From contig JAUVIT010000088.1 of the NCBI GenBank assembly GCA_030592605.1, positions 1 through 6,944 of the forward strand: a stretch of 6,944 bases of DNA, given 5' to 3'. Below the pieces are notes generated by a model, which was given only the letters and a program-made list of their open reading frames with translations, had not been told where the DNA came from and made no database searches. Of the stretch, positions 1 to 6,558 are shown piece after piece. The position numbers and the translations under genes were made by a program. How positions within the stretch are numbered: position 1 is the first letter of the stretch; each line of letters begins with the position of its first letter. The stretch is from Bacteroidota bacterium (GTDB taxonomy: Bacteria > Bacteroidota > Bacteroidia > Bacteroidales > GCA-2748055).

Positions 1-749
1 AGCACTTTTTTATTTATGCAGGGCTCATATGCATGATTTCTGTTCTGTTAGGCTGTAAGGATGATCAGTGGGAGTCACTCTTCAATGGCGAGGATCTGGA
101 AGGCTGGACTGTGAAATGCATCCCAGAAGACCAGGGGAAAGTGTACTGGGACGTGAAGGAAGGATGTATCACATGCAATTCCATTGGAGATCGGGATCAC
201 AATTATATCTGGCTTGCTACGGAAAGGGAATTTGCAAATTTTCATCTAAAGCTTAAGTTCCAGGTATTCAGGGAGTCAGCAGGGAACAGTGGAGTGCAGT
301 TTCGCAGTCAATATGATAAATCAGATAGTGCTAATTATGGAGGGTGGTTAAATGGACCCCAGGTTGATATACATGGTCCCGATCCCTTTCGAACAGGTTT
401 GATATACGATGAAACTGAAGGGGTGCGCAGATGGATACATCCCTCTCTGCCCGATTGGAGGATTACACCGGAGCAGGCTCCGAAAGGGGCCCTGGAAACA
501 ATCTTGTTCTACTATGAGGATGATCCAGAGGTTTGGAATAGCATGGAGATAATATGCAGGGGAATGATGCTTGAGACCCTGGTTAATGGAAATCCTGTCA
601 CAGTTTTTAATGGGGAGGGCATTCTGAATGATGAAGCGCATAGCTTACAGGGGTCCGGAGTTACGGGATGCATTGGATTTCAATTACATATGAATGACGA
701 ATTAAAAATAAGGTTTAAGGATATCTATATTAAAGAATTTGCACAATGA
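1..749 (+). CDS. DUF1080 (3-keto-disaccharide hydrolase-like) lipoprotein, 5' end outside window
   Basis: This is a secreted lipoprotein with one DUF1080 domain, a concanavalin-like beta-sandwich found in putative sugar hydrolases and carbohydrate-binding proteins of Bacteroidota and Planctomycetota. Family hallmarks are visible in order: FNGEDLEGW near the start, EFANFHLKLKF, NSGVQFRSQ, GPQVDIHGPDPFRTG, WNSMEIICRG followed by VNGNPV, and the closing GCIGFQLH...IRFKDIYIKEF. The reading frame stays open from the ATG at 33 back to base 3, coding hydrophobic residues (HFFIYAGLIC). The ATG at 33 is therefore probably internal to a signal peptide, and the real start lies before the window. The lipobox is LLGC with Cys at 54-56. 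The mature protein begins C-K-D-D-Q, a pattern that fits surface-exposed lipoproteins. The stop at 747-749 overlaps the ATG of the next small ORF. The substrate cannot be told. Confidence is high for the family and moderate for the enzymatic role. Confidence 0.88.
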   Translation, partial: HFFIYAGLICMISVLLGCKDDQWESLFNGEDLEGWTVKCIPEDQGKVYWDVKEGCITCNSIGDRDHNYIWLATEREFANFHLKLKFQVFRESAGNSGVQFRSQYDKSDSANYGGWLNGPQVDIHGPDPFRTGLIYDETEGVRRWIHPSLPDWRITPEQAPKGALETILFYYEDDPEVWNSMEIICRGMMLETLVNGNPVTVFNGEGILNDEAHSLQGSGVTGCIGFQLHMNDELKIRFKDIYIKEFAQ

Positions 750-883
750 GCGTATATTTTGTGGCCAATATCCTGATATGCAATGATCAGGAGTATCAAT
801 TTTACCTGGATTGTTCGGAGGAGATCTTAAAATACAGGCTTGCCGCATCGGAATGCGATACAATTCTGATCCAGGGTAAATAA
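746..883 (+). CDS. Small ORF resembling the N-terminal half of a DUF1330 protein; possibly a gene remnant
   Basis: A 45-codon ORF begins at an ATG that overlaps the stop of the DUF1080 gene (ATGA, 746-749), an arrangement typical of translational coupling. The start of the product, MSVYFVANILICNDQEYQFY, followed by LDCSEEILKYR, resembles the first strand and helix of DUF1330 proteins, small ferredoxin-like-fold proteins of about 95 residues that start along the lines of xxYFIAxIxxxDxExYxxYL. The frame stops at 881-883, after LIQGK, about where the full-length family reaches its mid-point. The next gene starts 21 bases later, so there is no room for the missing C-terminal half. It is probably a deletion remnant, or else a short protein still translated with the DUF1080 gene. 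The family call is from memory of the pattern and is tentative; no function can be assigned. Confidence 0.45.
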   Translation: MSVYFVANILICNDQEYQFYLDCSEEILKYRLAASECDTILIQGK

Positions 884-904
884 TTCCACCCCAAATTTTA
901 AGAT

Positions 905-2047
905 ATGAATTGCCAGAAACACCTTTTTCAACTGCCTGAAGAAATTCATTACCTGAACTGTGCTTATATGTCCCCACTTCTGAAGTCCGTTGAAGAGAGG
1001 GGGATTGAAGGAATGCGACGTAAGAGAAATCCCATCTCCATAAAGCCGGTTGATTTTTTTACCGAAGCGGTGAGTGTAAGAAACAAGTTCGCCCAAATGG
1101 TAATGTGTGCTCCGGACCAGGTTGCCATTATGCCCTCTGTTTCCTATGGTATGAGCAGTGTAATAAGGAACATTCCCTGTGGAAAGGGTCAACATGCCCT
1201 GACCCTGTCCGAAGAGTTTCCCAGTTGTTATTATACTGCTCAAAGATGGTGCAGGGATCATGGAGCAGAGCTAAGAGTGATTGCCAGGAATGATGATATT
1301 CCCCAAAAGGGAAAAGAGTGGAACACCAGAATCCTGGAGGCCATCAATAAGGATACGGCCTTTGTAGTGATGGCATCAGTGCACTGGATGAACGGAACCC
1401 GGTTCGACCTGGAGAAGATCGGAGCGCGTTGCAAAGAGGTAGGTGCAAAACTGATTGTAGACGGATCTCAATCTGTCGGGGCCCTGCCCGTTGATGTGGT
1501 CGCTTGCCAGATTGATGCACTGATTTGTGCTGCCTACAAATGGCTGATGGGTCCATATTCCACGGCGCTTTCCTATATACATGAGGATTTTAATCAGGGG
1601 ATTCCGTTGGAGGAGTCCTGGATGACCCGACCAAATTCGGAACGATTTGACCGACTGACCAACTATGAGGAAGGCTATAAGCCCGGGGCCATCCGCTTTG
1701 ATGTAGGACAGAGCAGCAACTTCATCTTTTTGCCCATGCTGGATGAGGCACTGGGACAACTATTGGAGTGGGGTGTTGAGGAAATTCAGGAATATGGTCG
1801 AAAGCTGGGGGCTCCATTGATTGAGCATTTTCTCGAAAAAGGAGCCCCGGTGGATGATGAAAGCCACAGGGCCCATCATCTGATGGGACTACAACTTCCT
1901 GCTGGTACCAACGGTGAGGCTCTTGTTAGTGAGTTGCAAGCAAGAAATGTCTTTGTCTCATTACGGGGAAATAATATCCGAATCTCCTTAAATGTATTTA
2001 ACAATGAAGAGGATGTCCAGGAGCTAATCAATGCCCTGGACCAATAA
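905..2047 (+). CDS. Class V aminotransferase-fold PLP-dependent enzyme
   Basis: This is a cytosolic fold-type I PLP enzyme of the class V aminotransferase group (380 residues, normal length). The PLP-binding lysine is K212 in AAYKWLMGP. D186 and Q189 in LIVDGSQSVGALPVDV match the aspartate that pairs with the pyridine nitrogen and the residue next to the phosphate/oxyanion. R359 in NIRISLNVFNNEEDVQELI fits the arginine that usually binds the substrate carboxylate. SVHWMNGTRFDL and the segment GAIRFDVGQSSNF are also typical of this subgroup. There is no cysteine after C208, so the catalytic Cys loop of cysteine desulfurases (NifS, SufS) is absent and sulfur transfer is unlikely. The start at 905 has no clear Shine-Dalgarno sequence; it follows the small ORF by 21 bases and is probably cotranscribed with the DUF1080 gene. 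The substrate and reaction (transaminase, lyase or epimerase) are not determinable. Confidence 0.85.
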   Translation: MNCQKHLFQLPEEIHYLNCAYMSPLLKSVEERGIEGMRRKRNPISIKPVDFFTEAVSVRNKFAQMVMCAPDQVAIMPSVSYGMSSVIRNIPCGKGQHALTLSEEFPSCYYTAQRWCRDHGAELRVIARNDDIPQKGKEWNTRILEAINKDTAFVVMASVHWMNGTRFDLEKIGARCKEVGAKLIVDGSQSVGALPVDVVACQIDALICAAYKWLMGPYSTALSYIHEDFNQGIPLEESWMTRPNSERFDRLTNYEEGYKPGAIRFDVGQSSNFIFLPMLDEALGQLLEWGVEEIQEYGRKLGAPLIEHFLEKGAPVDDESHRAHHLMGLQLPAGTNGEALVSELQARNVFVSLRGNNIRISLNVFNNEEDVQELINALDQ

Positions 2048-2081
2048 TATCTAAATTCTTCTGTAGTTTTTTTGTCCATCC

Positions 2082-2106
2082 TGTAACTAATGACTTACAA
2101 AACGTC
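2082..2106 (+). promoter_or_regulatory. Candidate ECF-type autoregulatory promoter (TGTAAC N15 CGTC)
   Basis: The 65-base gap upstream of the sigma gene contains TGTAAC at 2082-2087 and CGTC at 2103-2106, 15 bases apart. ECF sigma factors commonly recognise an AAC-containing -35 element and a CGTC/CGTA-like -10 element at about this spacing, and they often sit in front of their own gene. The predicted start of transcription would be near 2112-2114, which coincides with the assigned TTG start codon. The mRNA would then be leaderless, or translation would begin further downstream. The call is by eye and a chance match is possible. Confidence 0.4.
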
Positions 2107-2112
2107 AATGAA

Positions 2113-2622
2113 TTGATTAAACAGGTACCTGACAAAGCATATTTTGTGGAGATGGTTTACTCACATATGGGGATCATCTACAAAATCTGTAAGCTCTATG
2201 CAGACGGGGAGGACCGGGAAGATCTAAAGCAGGAGATTATTTATCAGTTGTGGAAGTCTTATCCGACCTACCGTGGCGATTCCAAATTCCAGTCATGGAT
2301 GTACCGTGTGGCGCTGAATACAGCCATGCTGGGACTGAGGGCCCGTAAAATGAAATACACCGGGCTCACAGATCAGGAGCTAAAGACTTCTGAAGATCCA
2401 TTTGAAAAGCAGGATGAAGAAGCCAGGGTAAAGCTCTTATACAAACAGATATCAAAATTAAAAGACCTGGACAAGACCATTATTTTCCTTTACCTGGAAC
2501 AGTGTTCCTATGAAGAGATAGCTGAAATCACCGGGATTAGTACAAAGAATGTCAGTGTACGGCTGGTGAGGATCAGGGAGAAGCTCAGAAAGAATTTACA
2601 CATTCAAAACTCAAAGTCATGA
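2113..2622 (+). CDS. ECF-family RNA polymerase sigma-70 factor
   Basis: This is an alternative sigma factor of 169 residues with only regions 2 and 4, the usual minimal ECF architecture. Region 2 spans about residues 11-78: GIIYKICKLY, then DREDLKQEIIYQLWKSYPTYRG (the core-binding and -10 recognition segment), and KFQSWMYRVALNTAM. A charged linker follows at about 85-103. Region 4 spans about 105-162, with the helix-turn-helix in YEEIAEITGISTKNVSVRLVR, which contacts the -35 element. The start is uncertain. The TTG at 2113 gives a natural-length N-terminus, but no in-frame ATG or GTG lies upstream of it, and a possible promoter abuts it. Downstream alternatives are GTG 2146, ATG 2152 and ATG 2167. 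The ATG at 2108 is out of frame and hits TGA two codons later. The stop overlaps the start of the membrane protein gene (ATGA), pointing to a coupled sigma/anti-sigma pair. Its regulon is unknown. Confidence 0.9.
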   Translation: MIKQVPDKAYFVEMVYSHMGIIYKICKLYADGEDREDLKQEIIYQLWKSYPTYRGDSKFQSWMYRVALNTAMLGLRARKMKYTGLTDQELKTSEDPFEKQDEEARVKLLYKQISKLKDLDKTIIFLYLEQCSYEEIAEITGISTKNVSVRLVRIREKLRKNLHIQNSKS

Positions 2623-3329
2623 AGAAGGATGAGCTGATTCATATGTGGCAGGAGGGAAATGACCGGATGTTCATGGACGAACTTACTGACAAGGATATGA
2701 TTACAAAATATTTAAGTGAAAAGACATTGAAAGGAAACAGGAACATTAATTTTAACCTGATTTTCTATGGGGCCTTACAATTGGCCAATATTATCCTACT
2801 CTCCATGAACCTGGCAGGTTACATGAATAATTCTGCCATAATGTGGATTCTTATTCCTCAGCTGATATTTACTATTGGGACCCTGGTATTTGGCATAGAT
2901 GTGTTCTACAAATTCAGGGAGATCAATAATTATAGTGATTCGCTGCAGAATCTGATTCAGAAGCAGCTTTGGTTTTACCGGAAACCTTATGAGCTCTGGC
3001 TGATACTGGCTTCTATTTCGGCCATTATCCTGATTAGCAACCTGAACCTATATGTTGATAATGACAAGGGATCATATGTGATCAACAATATAACAATGTT
3101 CGTTGTGGTTACCCTTATGGCCTTTCTAATTATCTACGGAACGCAGAAGGCCAGAAGCCTGCTTGGACTGCGAAAGTTAAAGGCTTATCTGTCCGATCTT
3201 CAGCAGGGAGTGCTGGATTCAAGTGAAGGGATGGAGCGTTTCAAAAAGCGCTACCTGTGGCTCTGGGTGGCCGTTTTTCTCTTACTTACTGCCTTCCTCA
3301 TATTTGGGATTCTGGCAGCGCTCAAATAA
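2619..3329 (+). CDS. Five-helix membrane protein, candidate anti-sigma factor
   Basis: This inner-membrane protein of 236 residues has no family name I can give with certainty. The N-terminal 45 residues are hydrophilic and probably cytoplasmic (MKKDELIHMWQEGNDRMF...). Predicted membrane helices by eye are at about 46-67, 74-96, 124-146, 154-174 and 213-234. A charged, probably helical segment (about 176-212) joins helices 4 and 5. The gene overlaps the sigma gene by ATGA, the classic arrangement of a sigma factor with its membrane-bound inhibitor, so an anti-sigma role is inferred. It has no cysteine at all, so the HxxxCxxC zinc-binding anti-sigma domain is ruled out, and it lacks the single-helix FecR layout. 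If it is an anti-sigma factor, it belongs to a non-zinc, multi-pass type. It ends one base before the convergent molybdoenzyme gene. Confidence 0.75.
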   Translation: MKKDELIHMWQEGNDRMFMDELTDKDMITKYLSEKTLKGNRNINFNLIFYGALQLANIILLSMNLAGYMNNSAIMWILIPQLIFTIGTLVFGIDVFYKFREINNYSDSLQNLIQKQLWFYRKPYELWLILASISAIILISNLNLYVDNDKGSYVINNITMFVVVTLMAFLIIYGTQKARSLLGLRKLKAYLSDLQQGVLDSSEGMERFKKRYLWLWVAVFLLLTAFLIFGILAALK

Positions 3330-3330
3330 A

Positions 3331-5487
3331 CTATCCCTTTGCTAATTTAATTCCTGCAAGGACTCTTTCAGGAGTCATAGGCATCTGGTGGAGCCTGGCA
3401 CCGCAGGCATCAAAGATGGCATTGGCCAGTGCTCCTCCCATACAGATGATGGCTGGTTCACCACCCCCCTGTGGCGGCTCATCCATCCGGTCCAGGATCA
3501 CAGTGTCAATCACCTCCGGGGTCCAGGAGAAGAGAGGAAGCTGATAATTGTCAAAATTACTTGAGATCACATCTCCACCTTTAAATTCTATATCCTCTGA
3601 AAGGGCATAGCCCATACCCATAGTAACACACCCTTCGGCCTGAATAATGGAGCCCTGGGGATTGACACACATTCCCATATCCTGGGACACTACAGCTTTG
3701 ATGGCTTGTACATTTCCGGTTTCAATATCCACTTTCACTGCAATCATCACAGCCACCCAGGTCCCGGCATCGGTTCCACAGGCCATTCCAATCCCTCTTC
3801 CGCTGGGACCTTTGGCCGGCGTATAGCCGAACTTAGCCTTTAGAGCTTCGATGACCGCGATCATCTTTTCATCCGCCAGGTTGCGAAGGCGGAATTCCAC
3901 CGGATCAATTTCAGCCTTCGCAGCCATAATATCGATATGCGATTCACGGGCAAAAGTATTGGAGTTGGCACCAGGGGCTCTCCAGGCGCCCGTAGGGAGT
4001 GGCTGGACCGGTGATCCTCGTCTTGCAACGTAGCTTGTGGTTAATTTGTTTGGAACATTGTAAATGGTGTCAGAACCCCGGGCCTCAAAGAAATAATGTT
4101 TGTAATCCCACAGACTGATCAGACCTTTTTCTGTGATTCCCGACCTGATCCGGATGGCTGCTGCCGACCGAAAAAAATCCATAAAGAACTCCTCTTCCCG
4201 GGTGTAAGCCAGTAAAACGGGTTTATTGACCAGCCTGGCGATCTTAACCACTTCCATTACTTGCGGGTGGTAGATTTTTCCTCCGAATCCTCCACCCACG
4301 AATGGTGAAATGACCCTCACATCTTCCAGCGCCATTCCCAGCTCCTGTGCAATCTGATCCTGTGCTCCGAAAGGAGACTGACAAGAACCCCAAACTGTTA
4401 CCTTTTCCCCTTCCCAATTTGCCATAGCAGCATGGGGTTCAATGGGTGCATGGGCCTTGTAGCCATCATGAAACTCACTTTCAACAATGAAATCTGCTTG
4501 TGCTTCTCCTGCCTCAAGGTCTCCAGCCTTCTCCCTTTCCCGGATATCTCCAGTAGCAGTAAGCAAATGGCTGAAGATGCTCTGATCGTCCACCTCGTTT
4601 TCATCCCCCGTGTACTCAGCTTTGATGGTGCCCAGTGCCCGCTCGGCTATATCAGGCAATTTGTGGAGGACAGCGATAAGGTCTCCGTCACGGATCACCT
4701 CTACACCTGTCATTTTTTCGGCCTCCGAGAAATCCACCGTCTTAAGTTTCACATGGTGCGAAGGAGGTCTTAAGACTTTGGCATACACCCTTCCTTCCAT
4801 GGGAATATCGGCTGTATATTTTGCTTCACCTGTTACTTTCAGCCTGGAATCGGCACGCAGCAAGGATTGGCCAACATAGTAAAACTCTGTATGGTCCTTT
4901 ACTTTTGGCTTCTCATCCATGGACCTCTCAATTCGTTCTCCTTTGGTAAGCCAACCATAGCTTATCTTCTTTTCAGGTTTGCTGGCATCAAATACTATCC
5001 CATCTTTCACTTTTGCGTTTTCTGGAGAGATATTGAGGTGCTCAACAGCTAGCTGAATAAGCACGGCTCTGGCTTCTGCACAGGCAGCACGCAGATAGTG
5101 ACTGTACTCCCGGGTGGTCAGGGAACCCCAGGTGCCCGCATCATAAGAGCATGTAGCCGTATCACCCATGACCATTTTTATTGATTCGATGGATACATCC
5201 AGTTCATCGGCTACTTGCTGGGGCAAGGAGGTGATGGGACCCTGTCCCATCTCTATTTTACCCACGTGACAGATCACCGTGCCATCTTCATAAATGGTAA
5301 GAAAGGCATTGAAGTCCTCGGGGACTTCACGTTGCTGGATCAGGGGTAAGGCCAGTAGTTCTGAAGGATTCCTGCTACTGAGATATACTGCAACACCTCC
5401 GCCCAGCAGGGCAAAGAAATCCCTTCTTTTAAGATCGAGGCGGCTCTTGGTGGTCGCCAATTCCGGATTTTTACTTCTTTTCTTCAT
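3331..5487 (-). CDS. Xanthine dehydrogenase-family molybdopterin-binding large subunit (IorB-like), Tat-exported
   Basis: This is the catalytic large subunit (718 residues) of a molybdenum hydroxylase that oxidises an aldehyde or N-heterocycle using water. A Tat signal is clear: KRRDFF at 20-25, then a hydrophobic stretch FALLGGGVAVYL; no obvious AxA cleavage site is seen. Domain order follows the isoquinoline 1-oxidoreductase beta type and is permuted relative to classical xanthine dehydrogenase. A molybdopterin-domain segment comes first (EMGQGPITSLPQQVADELDV at 79-98, MGDT at 107-110), then the a/b hammerhead (from about 213, RLKVTGEAKYTADIP), then the rest of the Mo domain. Active-site features are GGGFGGK at 398-404, GAWRAPG at 500-506, QAEGCVTMGMG at 616-626 and GGGEPA at 674-679. 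E677 is the expected general base. The start lies 2 bases after the small-subunit stop. No FAD-binding subunit is adjacent, so electrons probably pass through the small subunit to an unknown acceptor. The substrate is not identifiable. Confidence 0.92.
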   Translation of the reverse strand: MKKRSKNPELATTKSRLDLKRRDFFALLGGGVAVYLSSRNPSELLALPLIQQREVPEDFNAFLTIYEDGTVICHVGKIEMGQGPITSLPQQVADELDVSIESIKMVMGDTATCSYDAGTWGSLTTREYSHYLRAACAEARAVLIQLAVEHLNISPENAKVKDGIVFDASKPEKKISYGWLTKGERIERSMDEKPKVKDHTEFYYVGQSLLRADSRLKVTGEAKYTADIPMEGRVYAKVLRPPSHHVKLKTVDFSEAEKMTGVEVIRDGDLIAVLHKLPDIAERALGTIKAEYTGDENEVDDQSIFSHLLTATGDIREREKAGDLEAGEAQADFIVESEFHDGYKAHAPIEPHAAMANWEGEKVTVWGSCQSPFGAQDQIAQELGMALEDVRVISPFVGGGFGGKIYHPQVMEVVKIARLVNKPVLLAYTREEEFFMDFFRSAAAIRIRSGITEKGLISLWDYKHYFFEARGSDTIYNVPNKLTTSYVARRGSPVQPLPTGAWRAPGANSNTFARESHIDIMAAKAEIDPVEFRLRNLADEKMIAVIEALKAKFGYTPAKGPSGRGIGMACGTDAGTWVAVMIAVKVDIETGNVQAIKAVVSQDMGMCVNPQGSIIQAEGCVTMGMGYALSEDIEFKGGDVISSNFDNYQLPLFSWTPEVIDTVILDRMDEPPQGGGEPAIICMGGALANAIFDACGARLHQMPMTPERVLAGIKLAKG

Positions 5488-5489
5488 GG

Positions 5490-5966
5490 CTATTTACCTT
5501 TTTTCATGTCCTGACCGGCAAGCTGTATGGCTTCTATAATTCTGATATGGGCGCCACACCTGCAAAGGTTTTCCTGCATGGCGTCGATAACCTCCTGTCG
5601 GGTGGGTTCTGGATTCGCCAGTAAGAGGCTTGTGGCATTCATAATCATGCCTGGTGTGCAATATCCGCACTGCAGGGCATCTTTCTCAATAAAGGCTTTC
5701 TGAACCGGGTGCAGTTCACCGTTTGAGGCAAGTCCTTCAATGGTAACTACCTTTCGGTCCATGACATCACTTACCTGGTAGGTACAGGATCTGACGGCGT
5801 TGTTGTCCACAAGGATGGTGCAGGCACCACAAACGCCTATCCCGCATCCATACTTGGTTCCGGTAAGGCCAAACTGATCCCTGAGCACCCAGAGCAAGGT
5901 GAGTGTAGGATCAATGGTAAGCTCCGTTTCCTTACCATTTAGATTAAAACGAATGAGTTTTTCCAT
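5490..5966 (-). CDS. [2Fe-2S] small subunit of molybdenum hydroxylase (IorA-like)
   Basis: This is the electron-transfer subunit that binds two [2Fe-2S] clusters and passes electrons from the Mo site of the partner large subunit. Counting from the chosen start (158 residues, the usual size), the N-terminal plant-ferredoxin-type cluster is bound by C41, C46, C49 (CGIGVCGAC) and C61. The C-terminal helical-domain cluster is bound by C100, C103 (QCGYCTPG), C135 and C137 (CRC). All eight ligands are present. I chose the ATG at 5966 because MEKLIRFNLNGKE is the normal start of the family; a longer frame beginning at 6035 would overlap the upstream nucleotidyltransferase gene and add 23 residues unlike the family. 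It has no signal peptide of its own and probably crosses the membrane by piggy-backing on the large subunit's Tat signal. It sits 7 bases after the upstream gene and 2 before the large subunit. Confidence 0.93.
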   Translation of the reverse strand: MEKLIRFNLNGKETELTIDPTLTLLWVLRDQFGLTGTKYGCGIGVCGACTILVDNNAVRSCTYQVSDVMDRKVVTIEGLASNGELHPVQKAFIEKDALQCGYCTPGMIMNATSLLLANPEPTRQEVIDAMQENLCRCGAHIRIIEAIQLAGQDMKKGK

Positions 5967-5973
5967 CTTTATT

Positions 5974-6558
5974 TCAGTTTGTTGCGTTCTTATAATCTTC
6001 CCTGGTATCAATGTCCACAAGGATACCAGGCTCATCTACCTCCACCTCCATCACATCATCCGGAAAGTGATGCCGCAAGGCCCTGAGTCCCTCTTCCAGG
6101 TCCAGGTGCTCGATTTCTTTACGGTACTTCATATCCACGAGCAGTGGGTGCCCCCGGCGGTGATTGTGCACCGGGATAACAATTCCAACTAACTCCTCCA
6201 TGTAGGCATCAATAACGCTGTTGGTGACCTTTGGAGGGATGCCTGGCTGGTCCCCCAGAAAAATAAGAGCAGCTACGGCTTCTTGCGGCAGGGCCCTGAT
6301 TCCGCAGATGACTGATGAGAGCATCCCTTTTTCATGTTCTTTGTTGTAACAGAACTGAACAGGCAAATTCCCAATGGAATCCTGGATCGTCTCCTGGTTG
6401 GCTCCAAGCACTATCATCACGTGGTCGACGGAGGAATTCAACACATTGTCAATGACCGTTCCAATAATGGTGTTTTGCCCAAAAGGCAGCAGCAGCTTCT
6501 GACTGCCCATACGCCGGGATGAGCCGGCTGCCAGTATGACGGCCCAACTATTCCCCAT
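5974..6558 (-). CDS. mocA: MobA/MocA-like nucleotidyltransferase, probably molybdopterin cytidylyltransferase
   Basis: This cytoplasmic enzyme (194 residues, usual length) has the MobA-like NTP transferase fold. In this operon it most likely attaches CMP to Moco to give the molybdopterin-cytosine-dinucleotide cofactor of xanthine-dehydrogenase-family enzymes. Motifs are the nucleotide-binding LAAGSSRRMGSQKLLLPFG (9-27), GMLSSVICGI (78-87), the metal-binding GDQP (102-105), RGHPLL (135-140) and the terminal DIDTREDY (182-189). The first motif has the RMG..K.LLPFG form typical of MocA. GTP- versus CTP-specificity cannot be proven by eye, and context is the main reason for preferring MocA over MobA. 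Its ATG overlaps the end of the XdhC-like gene by 11 bases, implying coupled translation, and the iron-sulfur subunit follows 7 bases downstream. Confidence 0.87.
   Translation of the reverse strand: MGNSWAVILAAGSSRRMGSQKLLLPFGQNTIIGTVIDNVLNSSVDHVMIVLGANQETIQDSIGNLPVQFCYNKEHEKGMLSSVICGIRALPQEAVAALIFLGDQPGIPPKVTNSVIDAYMEELVGIVIPVHNHRRGHPLLVDMKYRKEIEHLDLEEGLRALRHHFPDDVMEVEVDEPGILVDIDTREDYKNATN

Noticed and set aside
753..763. TATATTTTG resembling the Bacteroidota -7 box (TAnnTTTG)
   Set aside because: The spacing within the motif is off by one base and no matching -33 TTG element is clear; it also lies inside the small ORF.
905..2047. PLP enzyme as the sulfur donor for the XdhC-dependent molybdoenzyme
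   Set aside because: It lacks any cysteine in the C-terminal region where desulfurases carry the catalytic Cys, and it is on the other strand in a separate transcription unit.
2048..2081. T-rich run after the PLP-enzyme gene as a terminator
   Set aside because: The seven T's at about 2067-2073 are not preceded by a convincing GC-rich inverted repeat.
2090..2116. ATG codons at 2090 and 2108 as starts of the sigma gene
   Set aside because: Both are in another frame and reach the same TGA at 2114-2116 within a few codons.
3353..3376. Short inverted repeat GACTC...GAGTC near the convergent junction
   Set aside because: The stem is only five base pairs, lies inside the large-subunit coding region and has no T-tract; probably chance.
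5967..6035. Longer start (6035) for the iron-sulfur subunit
   Set aside because: It adds 23 residues without family resemblance and overlaps the end of the nucleotidyltransferase gene; the ATG at 5966 gives the normal family N-terminus.
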